Shown: positions 1 to 6,600 of the stretch, in pieces
Numbering within the stretch: the stretch's first letter is position 1
Layout of the letters: every line of letters starts with the position of its first letter
Origin: Actinomycetes bacterium
Lineage (GTDB): Bacteria > Actinomycetota > Acidimicrobiia > Acidimicrobiales > Palsa-688
Assembly: GCA_021827285.1 (NCBI GenBank)
Contig: JAKAWM010000011.1
Span: forward strand, 1-15,053
DNA length: 15,053 nucleotides
Reading direction: 5' to 3'
Notes under the pieces: model-generated
Told to the model about the DNA's origin: nothing
What the model saw: the letters and a program-made list of their open reading frames with translations, nothing else
Database searches by the model: none
Position numbers and translations under genes: made by a program

Positions 1-473
1 CCGGCGCGGTGCAAGCCACGCCCGATCCGGTAGGCGAGGGCCGGACCTCGGGTGCGGTGCCCCGAGGGAGGCCCGAACGGGACACCGCTCAGGACGAGGG
101 CAGCCGGGGGGCCAGGCACGGGGGCCGTCGCGCTGGCAAAGGTTTGGCGCTGCCCTAAGTGGGCACTGATGGTCGCCAGGTGGAGAGCCACCCGTCCTCC
201 GAAGCTGTGGCCCAGCACAACCAGGGGCGGTGGGCCCAACTCGGCCAGGAGGGGGACGGCCCACTCGGCGTACTCCTCGGTCGACCAGGCCGTGGGAGGG
301 TCGGGAGAAACGCCGTGGCCCGGCAGGTCGATGGCGACGGCGGAGAAGCCTTCCAGCACGGCATCGAAGTCGTGGTGATCGCGACCCCAGCCGTGCAACG
401 CCAAGACGCGCGGTGGGCCGGCACCGTAACGGGTGCCCCAGATCCGCCCACCGGAGAACGAGCTGAGCGCCAT
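1..473 (-). CDS. Alpha/beta hydrolase, N-terminal part (runs off left edge)
   Basis: Partial gene; 157 codons are visible and the C-terminal part, with the expected catalytic Asp and His, lies outside the window. The translation begins MALSSFSGGRIWGTRYGAGP. It shows an HGWG oxyanion-hole motif (residues 27-30), a DLPGHGVS strand-turn (49-56) and the nucleophile elbow GHSFGG with Ser90, all typical of the alpha/beta hydrolase fold. The visible part ends where a lid domain would begin. The substrate cannot be told; lipases, esterases and C-C hydrolases share these motifs. The ATG at 473 is chosen because the HGWG strand then sits at the usual distance from the N-terminus and a TAGCCT -10-like hexamer lies 11 bases upstream. 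An in-frame GTG 51 bases further upstream is an alternative start. The gene diverges from acpP. No signal peptide is seen, so it is probably cytoplasmic. Confidence 0.85.
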   Translation of the reverse strand, partial: MALSSFSGGRIWGTRYGAGPPRVLALHGWGRDHHDFDAVLEGFSAVAIDLPGHGVSPDPPTAWSTEEYAEWAVPLLAELGPPPLVVLGHSFGGRVALHLATISAHLGQRQTFASATAPVPGPPAALVLSGVPFGPPSGHRTRGPALAYRIGRGLHRA

Positions 474-484
474 GTCCGGGGGCC

Positions 485-490
485 AGGCTA
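485..490 (-). promoter_or_regulatory. Possible -10 element for the alpha/beta hydrolase gene
   Basis: TAGCCT on the minus strand, ending 11 bases before the ATG at 473, would give a leader of only about five bases. No convincing -35 hexamer is seen, and the gap is longer than in the other units of the window, so this is the weakest of the series. Confidence 0.3.
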
Positions 491-548
491 GCCTCGGCCG
501 GGCTGCGGGCCCCTCCCCGGCCACTGTGCAAGTCTGCTCCGCGCGCAC

Positions 549-554
549 TAGGTT
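549..554 (+). promoter_or_regulatory. -10 element for acpP, leaderless type
   Basis: TAGGTT matches the actinobacterial TANNNT -10 pattern and ends exactly six bases before the GTG start of acpP. Transcription would then begin at the G of the start codon. No Shine-Dalgarno sequence is present between it and the GTG. The same ACTAGGTT string precedes mshD. A -35 element is not obvious. Confidence 0.5.
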
Positions 555-560
555 CTTCCC

Positions 561-854
561 GTGGCTACCGAAACGGGCGTAGGGCAACCACTGGGACGTG
601 CCCAAGTACTGGACCTCGTGCGTGGATCCTTGGCGGATATCCTGGGGACAAGTCCAGACCGCATCGCTGAGGCCTCGTCCTTTGACGACCTGGGGGCGGA
701 CTCACTCGCCCTCATAGAACTGGTCGAGGCTTTGGAAAAGGAGTTGGGGGCACGTATCGCCGGCTTCCGCATCGACGACGAGGATCTCGAGGATTTGAAA
801 ACCGTTCGTGACGCGGTCGATTACGTAGTTGCCAAGTTGGGGAGCTTGTCCTGA
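561..854 (+). CDS. acpP: Acyl carrier protein
   Basis: Protein of 97 residues matching acyl carrier proteins over its whole length. The DDLGADSLALIELVEALE segment holds Ser48, the expected site of 4'-phosphopantetheine attachment, and is followed by the acidic helix III and a DLKTVRDAVDYV C-terminal helix. It carries growing acyl chains on a thioester in type II fatty acid synthesis in the cytoplasm. The usual DSLDxVE is DSLALIE here, a mild departure that leaves a carrier for a specialised pathway possible. However, the position directly before rnc is the common place for a housekeeping acpP. The start is GTG at 561, with no ribosome-binding site but a -10 hexamer six bases upstream. The N-terminal 12 residues are probably a disordered extension. 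rnc begins about 40 bases downstream and is probably cotranscribed. Confidence 0.9.
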   Translation: MATETGVGQPLGRAQVLDLVRGSLADILGTSPDRIAEASSFDDLGADSLALIELVEALEKELGARIAGFRIDDEDLEDLKTVRDAVDYVVAKLGSLS

Positions 855-895
855 ACCAAGGAGCGGGAGGCAAAGTCGGCGCTGGCAGCCCTGTC

Positions 896-1621
896 TTGCC
901 CGAGCAGGACGCTCTGGCGTCCAAGCTCGGCTGGCGGGTCAATGACCCGGATCGTCTGGTCCAGGCATTTGCCCACCGCTCGTGGTGCGCCGAGCATCCG
1001 GGTCACGAACCGAACGAGCGCTTGGAGTTCCTGGGCGACGCGGTTTTGGGGCTCATTGTTACCGACCACTTGTTCCGTACGTACCCCGACCTGGCCGAAG
1101 GAGAACTGGCCAAGGCCAGGGCAGCCGTGGTCAACTCGGCCGCCCTGGCGACCATAGCCCGTGACCTCGACCTGGGTAGTGCTCTCATGCTCGGCAAGGG
1201 CGAAGACGCCTCCGGTGGGAGAGCAAAGCCCTCAATACTGGCCGATGCCGCCGAGGCGGTTATCGGCGCCATCTACCTCGACGCCGGGTACTCGGTCACC
1301 GAGGACATAGTCCTGCGCTTGGTGGCTGATCTGGTGGGTGAGGCCGCCAGCGGCCCCGGGGGCCAGGACTTCAAGACCCGCCTGCAGGAGCTATGCGCCC
1401 AGGACTTTGACGAGTTGCCCGTTTACAACGTTGCCGACAGCGGACCGGACCATGCCAAGGTCTTCACGGCAGAGGTGTCCGTGGCCGGGCGCCGCCTGGG
1501 CACCGGAGAGGGCCGGTCCAAGAAGCAGGCCGAGCAAGCAGCGGCCCGCTCGGCTTGGCAGGTCCTGCGTTCAGCGGCGGATCCTAATGAAGAGCAATCA
1601 GGTCGGGAGGCCGGCTCCTAG
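896..1621 (+). CDS. rnc: Ribonuclease III
   Basis: Endoribonuclease that cuts double-stranded RNA during rRNA maturation and mRNA turnover. With the TTG start the protein has 241 residues, close to family length. The N-terminal RNase III domain holds the signature NERLEFLGDAVLG (40-52), giving metal/catalytic residues Glu41, Glu44 and Asp48, plus Asp117 and Glu120 in ILADAAEAVIGAIYLDAG. A double-stranded RNA-binding domain follows at about 158-224, ending in GRSKKQAEQAAA. The start is uncertain. TTG 896 gives the normal N-terminus (ALASKLGWRVNDPDRL) but has no good ribosome-binding site. An AAGGAG/GGGAGG stretch at 858-870 is too far upstream for it. A CTG at 851 overlaps the acpP stop in the same frame and has GGGGAG six bases before it; it would add 15 residues. 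Operon with acpP and mutM is likely. Confidence 0.95.
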   Translation: MPEQDALASKLGWRVNDPDRLVQAFAHRSWCAEHPGHEPNERLEFLGDAVLGLIVTDHLFRTYPDLAEGELAKARAAVVNSAALATIARDLDLGSALMLGKGEDASGGRAKPSILADAAEAVIGAIYLDAGYSVTEDIVLRLVADLVGEAASGPGGQDFKTRLQELCAQDFDELPVYNVADSGPDHAKVFTAEVSVAGRRLGTGEGRSKKQAEQAAARSAWQVLRSAADPNEEQSGREAGS

Positions 1622-1667
1622 GACATGACCCAGCGCTATCTGGCGTACTGCGTTGGCGGTGGCCGCA

Positions 1668-2492
1668 GTGCCTGAGCTCGCCGAGGTCGAAACGCTAAGG
1701 CGGGACCTTATCCCCTTGTACGTTGGTCACCGGCTGGATGGCATCGCCATAATGGGGCCGCGGACCGTTCGCCGGCACCGGCCAGAGATGCTGCAGGCGC
1801 TGCCGGGCGAGGTACTGGGGAGGGTGGGGCGCCATGGCAAGTACCTGTTGCTCGGATGGGAAAGCGGGCGCATCCTGGTTGTTCACCTGCGCATGAGCGG
1901 GCAGCTGCTCGCCTCGGCGCCCGGAGCCCCACTTGCCTCCCATACCCATGCCGTCCTTTACTTCGAGGATGCCCCAGAGCTGCGCTTTGTGGATCCCCGT
2001 ACTTTTGGCGAGCTTTTCGTTGCCTCTCCGCCCGACGGCGCCGGCACCGTGGCCGAGATCGACCACCTCGGCCCCGACGCGGTGGTGGTGGAGGCGAAGT
2101 ACCTGGAGCGCGCCCTGGCCGGCCGGCGGGCTCCTCTCAAGTCGATCATGCTCGACCAAAGTGTGCTGGCGGGGATCGGCAATATTTACGCGGACGAGAT
2201 CTGCTTTGCTGCCCGGCTGCGCCCAGACCGTGCCGCCGGATCGCTCAGGGCCACCCAGGTGGACCGCTTGGCGCGATCGGTCCGTTCCGTGCTCGAGGCA
2301 GCCATAAGCAAACGGGGCTCCACGCTGGGGGACGGCCAGTACGTGGACCTCAGGGGCCGCTCCGGAAGCTACCAAACCCAACATATGGTCTATGGCCGGG
2401 CCGGGCAGCCCTGCCGTGTGTGTGGCCAAGAGGTTGTCAAGCTGGCACTCGGCGCCCGCTCCGCGTTTGCCTGCCTGGGGTGCCAAAGCTAG
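1668..2492 (+). CDS. mutM: Formamidopyrimidine-DNA glycosylase (Fpg/MutM)
   Basis: Base-excision repair glycosylase/AP lyase that removes 8-oxoguanine and ring-opened purines. The GTG at 1668 is chosen over upstream in-frame TTG/GTG codons (1653, 1659) because it yields Met-Pro-Glu: after Met removal, Pro2 is the family's Schiff-base nucleophile and Glu3 its partner. The protein has 274 residues, the usual length. Visible motifs are PELAEVET (family PELPEVET, one Pro replaced by Ala), Lys58 in GRHGKYLL, the LDQSVLAGIGNIYADE helix-two-turn-helix region, and a C-terminal zinc finger with Cys249, Cys252, Cys269 and Cys272 and DNA-contacting Arg264. It lies 46 bases after rnc, probably in the same transcript. 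Its TAG stop shares four bases (CTAG, 2489-2492) with the stop of the convergent DUF2277 gene. Confidence 0.95.
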   Translation: MPELAEVETLRRDLIPLYVGHRLDGIAIMGPRTVRRHRPEMLQALPGEVLGRVGRHGKYLLLGWESGRILVVHLRMSGQLLASAPGAPLASHTHAVLYFEDAPELRFVDPRTFGELFVASPPDGAGTVAEIDHLGPDAVVVEAKYLERALAGRRAPLKSIMLDQSVLAGIGNIYADEICFAARLRPDRAAGSLRATQVDRLARSVRSVLEAAISKRGSTLGDGQYVDLRGRSGSYQTQHMVYGRAGQPCRVCGQEVVKLALGARSAFACLGCQS

Positions 2493-2758
2493 GGAAGGCC
2501 TGGTACTCCCCGAGCGAAACGTGGTCGCCGTAGGGGCGGCACGCTCTGGGGAGGTAGGCGGCGAGGAGGCAACGCGCCCAGCAGATCGGCTGTGGCGTCA
2601 GCCACCCGTCGTACGGCGGCCTCGAATGCTACCTGGGCCGGCGGCGATGGCTCCCGGATCCCGCTCACCTTGCGGACGTACTGGCGGGCGGCGGCGTCCA
2701 CCTCCTCGGCCGTGGCCGGCGGCTGGAGCCCTCGTAGCGTCGTGATGTTGCGGCACAT
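2489..2758 (-). CDS. DUF2277 family protein
   Basis: Protein of 89 residues starting MCRNITTLRGLQPPATAEE and containing AAARQYVRKVSG. The invariant MCRNI N-terminus, the PPAT-EE turn and the QYVRKVSG helix identify the DUF2277 family, a small, widespread, uncharacterised group. The ATG at 2758 is fixed by MCRNI; the frame stays open upstream but that part does not belong to the family. The family core ends near residue 64; the remaining 25 residues are Pro/Arg-rich and cover the end of mutM on the other strand. A TACCAT -10 hexamer lies seven bases before the ATG with no Shine-Dalgarno, suggesting a leaderless message. The gene diverges from the proline-rich membrane protein and converges on mutM. 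Function unknown. Confidence 0.85.
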   Translation of the reverse strand: MCRNITTLRGLQPPATAEEVDAAARQYVRKVSGIREPSPPAQVAFEAAVRRVADATADLLGALPPRRLPPQSVPPLRRPRFARGVPGLP

Positions 2759-2765
2759 CTGCCCG

Positions 2766-2771
2766 ATGGTA
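2766..2771 (-). promoter_or_regulatory. -10 element for the DUF2277 gene, leaderless type
   Basis: TACCAT on the minus strand ends seven bases before the ATG at 2758. It matches TANNNT and the spacing seen at other unit starts in this window. No -35 was recognised. Confidence 0.45.
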
Positions 2772-2797
2772 GGGTTCCGGCGAGCCGGCCGCCGAGC

Positions 2798-2803
2798 TAC
2801 GAT
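2798..2803 (+). promoter_or_regulatory. Possible -10 element for the proline-rich membrane protein gene
   Basis: TACGAT lies 47 bases before the ATG at 2851, giving a leader of about 40 bases that contains a full Shine-Dalgarno. TTCCGG sits 17 bases upstream in the -35 position, a poor match to TTGACA. The assignment rests on the hexamer and its position in a 92-base divergent region. Confidence 0.3.
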
Positions 2804-2833
2804 CGGTGCTCGCCCCACCTGACATCGAGGCTC

Positions 2834-2841
2834 AAAGGAGG
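2834..2841 (+). promoter_or_regulatory. Strong Shine-Dalgarno sequence
   Basis: AAAGGAGG ends nine bases before the ATG at 2851. It stands out because most first genes in this window have no Shine-Dalgarno, and it fixes the start of the proline-rich membrane protein. Confidence 0.75.
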
Positions 2842-2850
2842 CCCTGAAAA

Positions 2851-3438
2851 ATGAGCTCTGGTCCCTATGGGCCCCCGCCGCCGACCGGCGGCGCGAGCGG
2901 CCCGACCGGCAGCCCCATTGGATCAGGCGCCGGCCAGCCGCCCGTGGGGCCGGGCTACATAGCCCCTAACCCTGCTGGTGGGCCTGCCTACCCTCCAAGT
3001 GGGGCCGCCTATCCACCAAGTGGGTCCGCCTATCCTCCGAGTGGGGCGGCCTTCCCTCCTGCGGCCCCGCCCATGGCACCCAATGAGCCGGTACTGGTCA
3101 CGGTAGGGGACATTGCTTGCACGCAGACCCAGCTCATAACTCCGATGGGCCGGGGGCCGTTGCGGGGGACGACCTGGATCGCGACCAGGCAGATCACCAC
3201 GAGCGAGAAGATCCCCACGTACGCCATCGTCCTCGCCGTTGTCTTCGCGCTGGCGTGCCTGCTGGGCTTGCTGTTCCTTCTGATCAAGGAGCGCACTATT
3301 CAGGGTTTCGTTCAGGTCTCGGTGCAGGGGCCGGGTGTCTACTACGCCACGCAGGTGCCGGTCAGCACTGATGCGGAGGTGAACGACGTCGAAGCCCGGG
3401 TCAATTACATCCGCTCTTTGGTTTCAGCATTGGGCTGA
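2851..3438 (+). CDS. Proline-rich single-pass membrane protein, actinobacterial conserved hypothetical
   Basis: Protein of 195 residues in three parts. Residues 1-78 are Pro/Gly/Ala/Ser-rich and include three 7-residue repeats of the type AYPPSGA (46-66) plus a partial fourth. Residues 80-120 form a compact region with VTVGDIACTQTQLITP and GTTWIATRQ. A single membrane helix spans about 123-145 (AIVLAVVFALACLLGLLFLL), followed by a charged KER stop and a C-terminal part containing GFVQVSVQGPGVYYATQVPV. From memory, similar proteins with a TQ-V-TP segment, this helix and a VQGPG-Y--TQ-PV tail occur across actinobacteria without assigned function. The absence of a signal peptide and the position of positive charges suggest a cytoplasmic proline-rich N-terminus, but topology is inferred. 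The start is well supported by AAAGGAGG. A GC-rich hairpin follows the stop. Confidence 0.85.
   Translation: MSSGPYGPPPPTGGASGPTGSPIGSGAGQPPVGPGYIAPNPAGGPAYPPSGAAYPPSGSAYPPSGAAFPPAAPPMAPNEPVLVTVGDIACTQTQLITPMGRGPLRGTTWIATRQITTSEKIPTYAIVLAVVFALACLLGLLFLLIKERTIQGFVQVSVQGPGVYYATQVPVSTDAEVNDVEARVNYIRSLVSALG
2986..3060 (+). repeat. 21-base in-frame tandem repeats coding AYPPSGA
   Basis: Units of 21 bases begin at 2986, 3007 and 3028, with a partial unit at 3049. The copies differ mainly at third codon positions (CCT/CCA/CCG, TAC/TAT). The amino acid pattern is therefore conserved while the DNA has drifted, suggesting an old, maintained protein repeat. Confidence 0.8.
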
Positions 3439-3452
3439 GGGGAGCCCCCAGC

Positions 3453-3473
3453 GCCTCGGTGCGGTGCCGAGGC
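3453..3473 (+). terminator. GC-rich hairpin after the proline-rich protein gene
   Basis: GCCTCGG (3453-3459) pairs perfectly with CCGAGGC (3467-3473) around a 7-base loop, 14 bases after the stop codon. No T-run follows, which is common for terminators in high-GC actinobacteria. A role in termination is inferred from position. Confidence 0.45.
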
Positions 3474-3520
3474 TCGCCCAGGGTCTACCGGGCGTTCCGG
3501 TGCCCCCCACTGCGCACCGG

Positions 3521-3552
3521 GCCAGCCAGAGAGGCAGCCAGCCAGAGGGCGC
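3521..3552. repeat. Imperfect 16-base tandem duplication upstream of smc
   Basis: GCCAGCCAGAGAGGCA (3521-3536) is followed directly by GCCAGCCAGAGGGCGC (3537-3552); the first 11 bases are identical. It lies in the 187-base gap between the proline-rich protein gene and smc. No function is evident; the rest of the gap holds only the hairpin and the smc promoter candidate. Confidence 0.5.
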
Positions 3553-3610
3553 CTCACCGGGTGGGAGGTTGGATCCGGTGGCAGTCACCACTTCGATGCG
3601 CCAGCCCCGC

Positions 3611-3616
3611 TAACTT
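3611..3616 (+). promoter_or_regulatory. -10 element for smc, near-leaderless type
   Basis: TAACTT ends nine bases before the GTG start of smc. No clear Shine-Dalgarno lies between them and no -35 was recognised. Confidence 0.4.
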
Positions 3617-3625
3617 TGAACGAGC

Positions 3626-6600
3626 GTGTTCCTCAAGTCCCTTGTCCTGAAAGGCTTTAAGTCTTTCGCCGATACAACGACCCTGGAGTTCGAGCCCGGG
3701 GTCACGGTCGTCGTGGGGCCGAACGGCTCTGGTAAGTCCAACATCGTCGACGCTGTCGCCTGGGTGCTCGGAGCGCAAGGGCCCCGAGTGTTGCGCTCCT
3801 CAAAGATGGAGGACGTCATTTTTGCCGGCACCCCGAAGCGGGCACCGCTCGGGCGAGCCGAGGTATCACTCACGATCGACAACTCCGCCGGCCTGTTGCC
3901 GATCGACTTCTCGGAGGTCAGGATCACACGCGTCCTCTGGCGCAGCGGGGAGTCCGAGTACGCCATCAACGGTGCTCCGTGCCGGTTGCTTGACGTCCAG
4001 GAGCTGCTCTCTGACACCGGGCTTGGTCGCCAGCAGCATACGATCGTTTCGCAGTCCCAGCTCGATTCGATCCTTTCAGCTCGTCCGGAGGACAGGAGGG
4101 CCGTGATCGAAGAAGCGGCCGGCGTGTCCAAGCACCGCAGGCGCAGGGAGAAGGCTCAGAGGCGTCTCGACGGTACCGAAAGCGCGCTCGTCAGGGCCCA
4201 GGATCTGCTCCGGGAGGTCCGTCACCAGCTGCGGCCCCTCGAGCGCCAAGCCGAAGCGGCCAGACGGCACGAGCAGCTGGCCGGCGAGCTGGTGGTCTTG
4301 CGCAGGTACCTATTTGGGCGCGAGCTCGCTTCACTCCAGGCTCGGTTGGAAGGGGTCGTGTCTGCCCGCGCCGAGTTGTCCCGCTCGGAGGCAGAAATCC
4401 TCTCCGAGCTGTCCCGCCTTGACGCTTCAGTCCTAGCCGCGGAGGTTGAGCTTGATGTAGCCCAGCGGGAGGCCGATGCCACCGACCTGGCGGAGGCCGT
4501 TTCGGCGGCCGAGGGCCTCAAAGCGCGGGCCTCCGGCCTAGTGGCGCTGCTCGAAGAGCGAGCCAGAGGCATAGAGCGTGAGAGGACCGCAGCGGTTGAC
4601 CGGGACGTTGTGGCCACTTTGGAGGCAGAGGCGGCCTCGCTCACAGAACAGCTAGAAGAGGCCGACCGCGAGGCCTTGGCGCTACTCCCACTCGAGGCAG
4701 AACTAGCTGAGGCAGAGGCGGCCCTAGCCGGGGAGCAACCTGGTCCGGCGCTTGGAGGGGCAGAGATTGACCCCGCAGAAGTCGGTGCCGATGAGGCCCG
4801 CTGGGCTGGCGCGGGTGGCGGGGCGGCGCAGGCTGCCCCCGCCGGCGCCGGTGCCAGCACGCCGTGGGAGAGCCCAGTTGAAGGCCATGACCTGGCTGGA
4901 GTGCGAGCCGAGACGGCGGCGTTGCGCCGGTCCATCGAACTGGCTGAGGTCGAGATTCGCCGGCTGGCCGCCCGCGCAGAAGCCCTTAGTGGCCGAACGG
5001 CTCGGCTCAAGGGCGAAGTGGCCAGGTTGGAGGGCCTGGTGGCCGAGTCGGACGGAGCCGCACCCGCGCACGCAGCGGCCGTTGATCAGGGCAGGAGGGC
5101 ACTGGCGGCAGCTGAAGCGGAGCAGCTTCGAGTGGAACAAGAGCGTAGGGCCGCTGAAGCCGAGCGTCACCGCTGGTCCGCTCGGGCCGAAGCGCTGTCA
5201 CAGGCACTCGACGAGGCCCGGGCACGCGCCGGTGCGCGGAGGTTGGCCCAGGTAGAAGGTGTGCTTGGGGCGCTGTTGGAGCTGGTGGAGGTCGATGAAG
5301 GCTGGGAGGCTGCCTTCGAAGCCGCCGCCGGCGACGCCTTGGCCGCGGTCGTCGTGGACGGCTACGAAGCGGCCCGGCGGGGGCTGGCTCACCTGGCCCA
5401 CCAGGAAGCGGTGGGCGCCGTGATGGCGCTCGGCTCAGGTCTCCTGGTCCCGCCGGCTGGTGACTTGCCCGAGGGGTGCGTGAGGGCGCGCCAGCACGCC
5501 CGTTCCCGGGACGGCGGCGTCCAAGAACTGCTTGACCGGCTCCTCTCCAGTGCCGTTGTCGTCGAGGGTGGTTGGGAGGATGCCATTGATGTGGCCGTGG
5601 CTCACCCGGAGCTGGTCGTCGTGACCAAGTCGGGCGACCGCTGCGCTGGGGGGATATGGCGGACTGGCGCCAGCGCCACCGGCGCCACGGGCGCCGCGCT
5701 TGAGCGGGCGCGCGCCCAGCTTTCTTTGGCCGCCAGCCGTGCCGACCAGGCGGCACTGGCCGAACGCGAGGCGAAGGATGCGGCGGGACGGGCCAGATCC
5801 GTCTACGCCGGCGCGGTACGTGCCGCAGAGGCCAATGCCTCCCAAGGCAAAGCGGCCCGCGAATCCCTGCGCCAGGCTCGCGCCGACCTGGCTGAGGCAG
5901 AGGAGGAGTCCGGCTCCCTCGCCTCCCAGCAGGCTGAGGTTGCAGCCCGCTTGGCGGCCGAGCGGCAGAAGAGGGGGCGCCTGGAGGCGTTACTTCCCGG
6001 GCTTGAGGCCGCCCGCGCCCGCTTGGCCGAGCGCACGGCTGCCGTGGCGGCCTTGCGCCGCGACCTCGAAGTGCGGGCTGCCAGCATCGAAGAGCGGCGG
6101 GAACTGCTCGGCCGGCGGTTGGCGCAGCTAGAGCAGCGCCTGGCCGGGAGCGTGGCCGAAAGATCGGGTGCCGAAGCCAAGCGGGCTCGGCTTGAGGCCG
6201 TGGCTCAAGCGACGGCCGCGCTCGGCGCTCTGGTTGGGTCGAGGTTAACCACCTTGGAAAGTGTGCTGGCCGGCCTACGCGATGCCCGCCGGTCCGAGGT
6301 GGCCGCGTTGAGGGCCGCAGGTGAGCAGCTAGAGGTTTTTCGCCGGGAGAGGGCCAGGGTCGAGCGCCAGCTGTCTGAAGCCCGGGAACGTTCTGGGCGG
6401 GCAGAACTGGACGCGACCGAGCTAAGAGCCCGCCTCCAGTTGCTGACCGAGAACGTGCGGCGCGAGCTGGATTGTGAACCGGCCGTCTTGGCGGGTGCCG
6501 AGTGCCCTCCGCTGCCCGCAGGGACGAGCGCGCCGTCCAGGGCACGGGAGCTGGAGCGAGAGATCCGCCTCATGGGACCGGTCAACCCGCTGGCGCTCGA

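Noticed and set aside
155..491. Open frames on both strands at the left edge in other frames than the hydrolase
   Set aside because: Only the minus frame starting at 473 gives HGWG and GHSFGG motifs; the others are shadows.
1695..2486. Minus-strand open frame (263 codons) across mutM
   Set aside because: mutM is intact and diagnostic on the plus strand. The antisense product has no family features.
2779..2797. GC palindrome (CGGCGAGCCGGCCGCCG) in the divergent region before the proline-rich protein gene as an operator
   Set aside because: Short GC-only inverted repeats are frequent in DNA of this composition, and no regulator gene or second copy was found.
4222..5010. Minus-strand Ser/Ala-rich open frame within smc
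   Set aside because: Its composition comes from reading the Leu/Glu/Ala codons of the coiled coil backwards; no independent support.
5007..6545. Long minus-strand open frame (512 codons) inside smc
   Set aside because: It is antisense to a complete SMC with all motifs. The translation is Pro/Arg/Ala-rich with no recognisable domain, as expected of an open shadow frame in GC-rich DNA.
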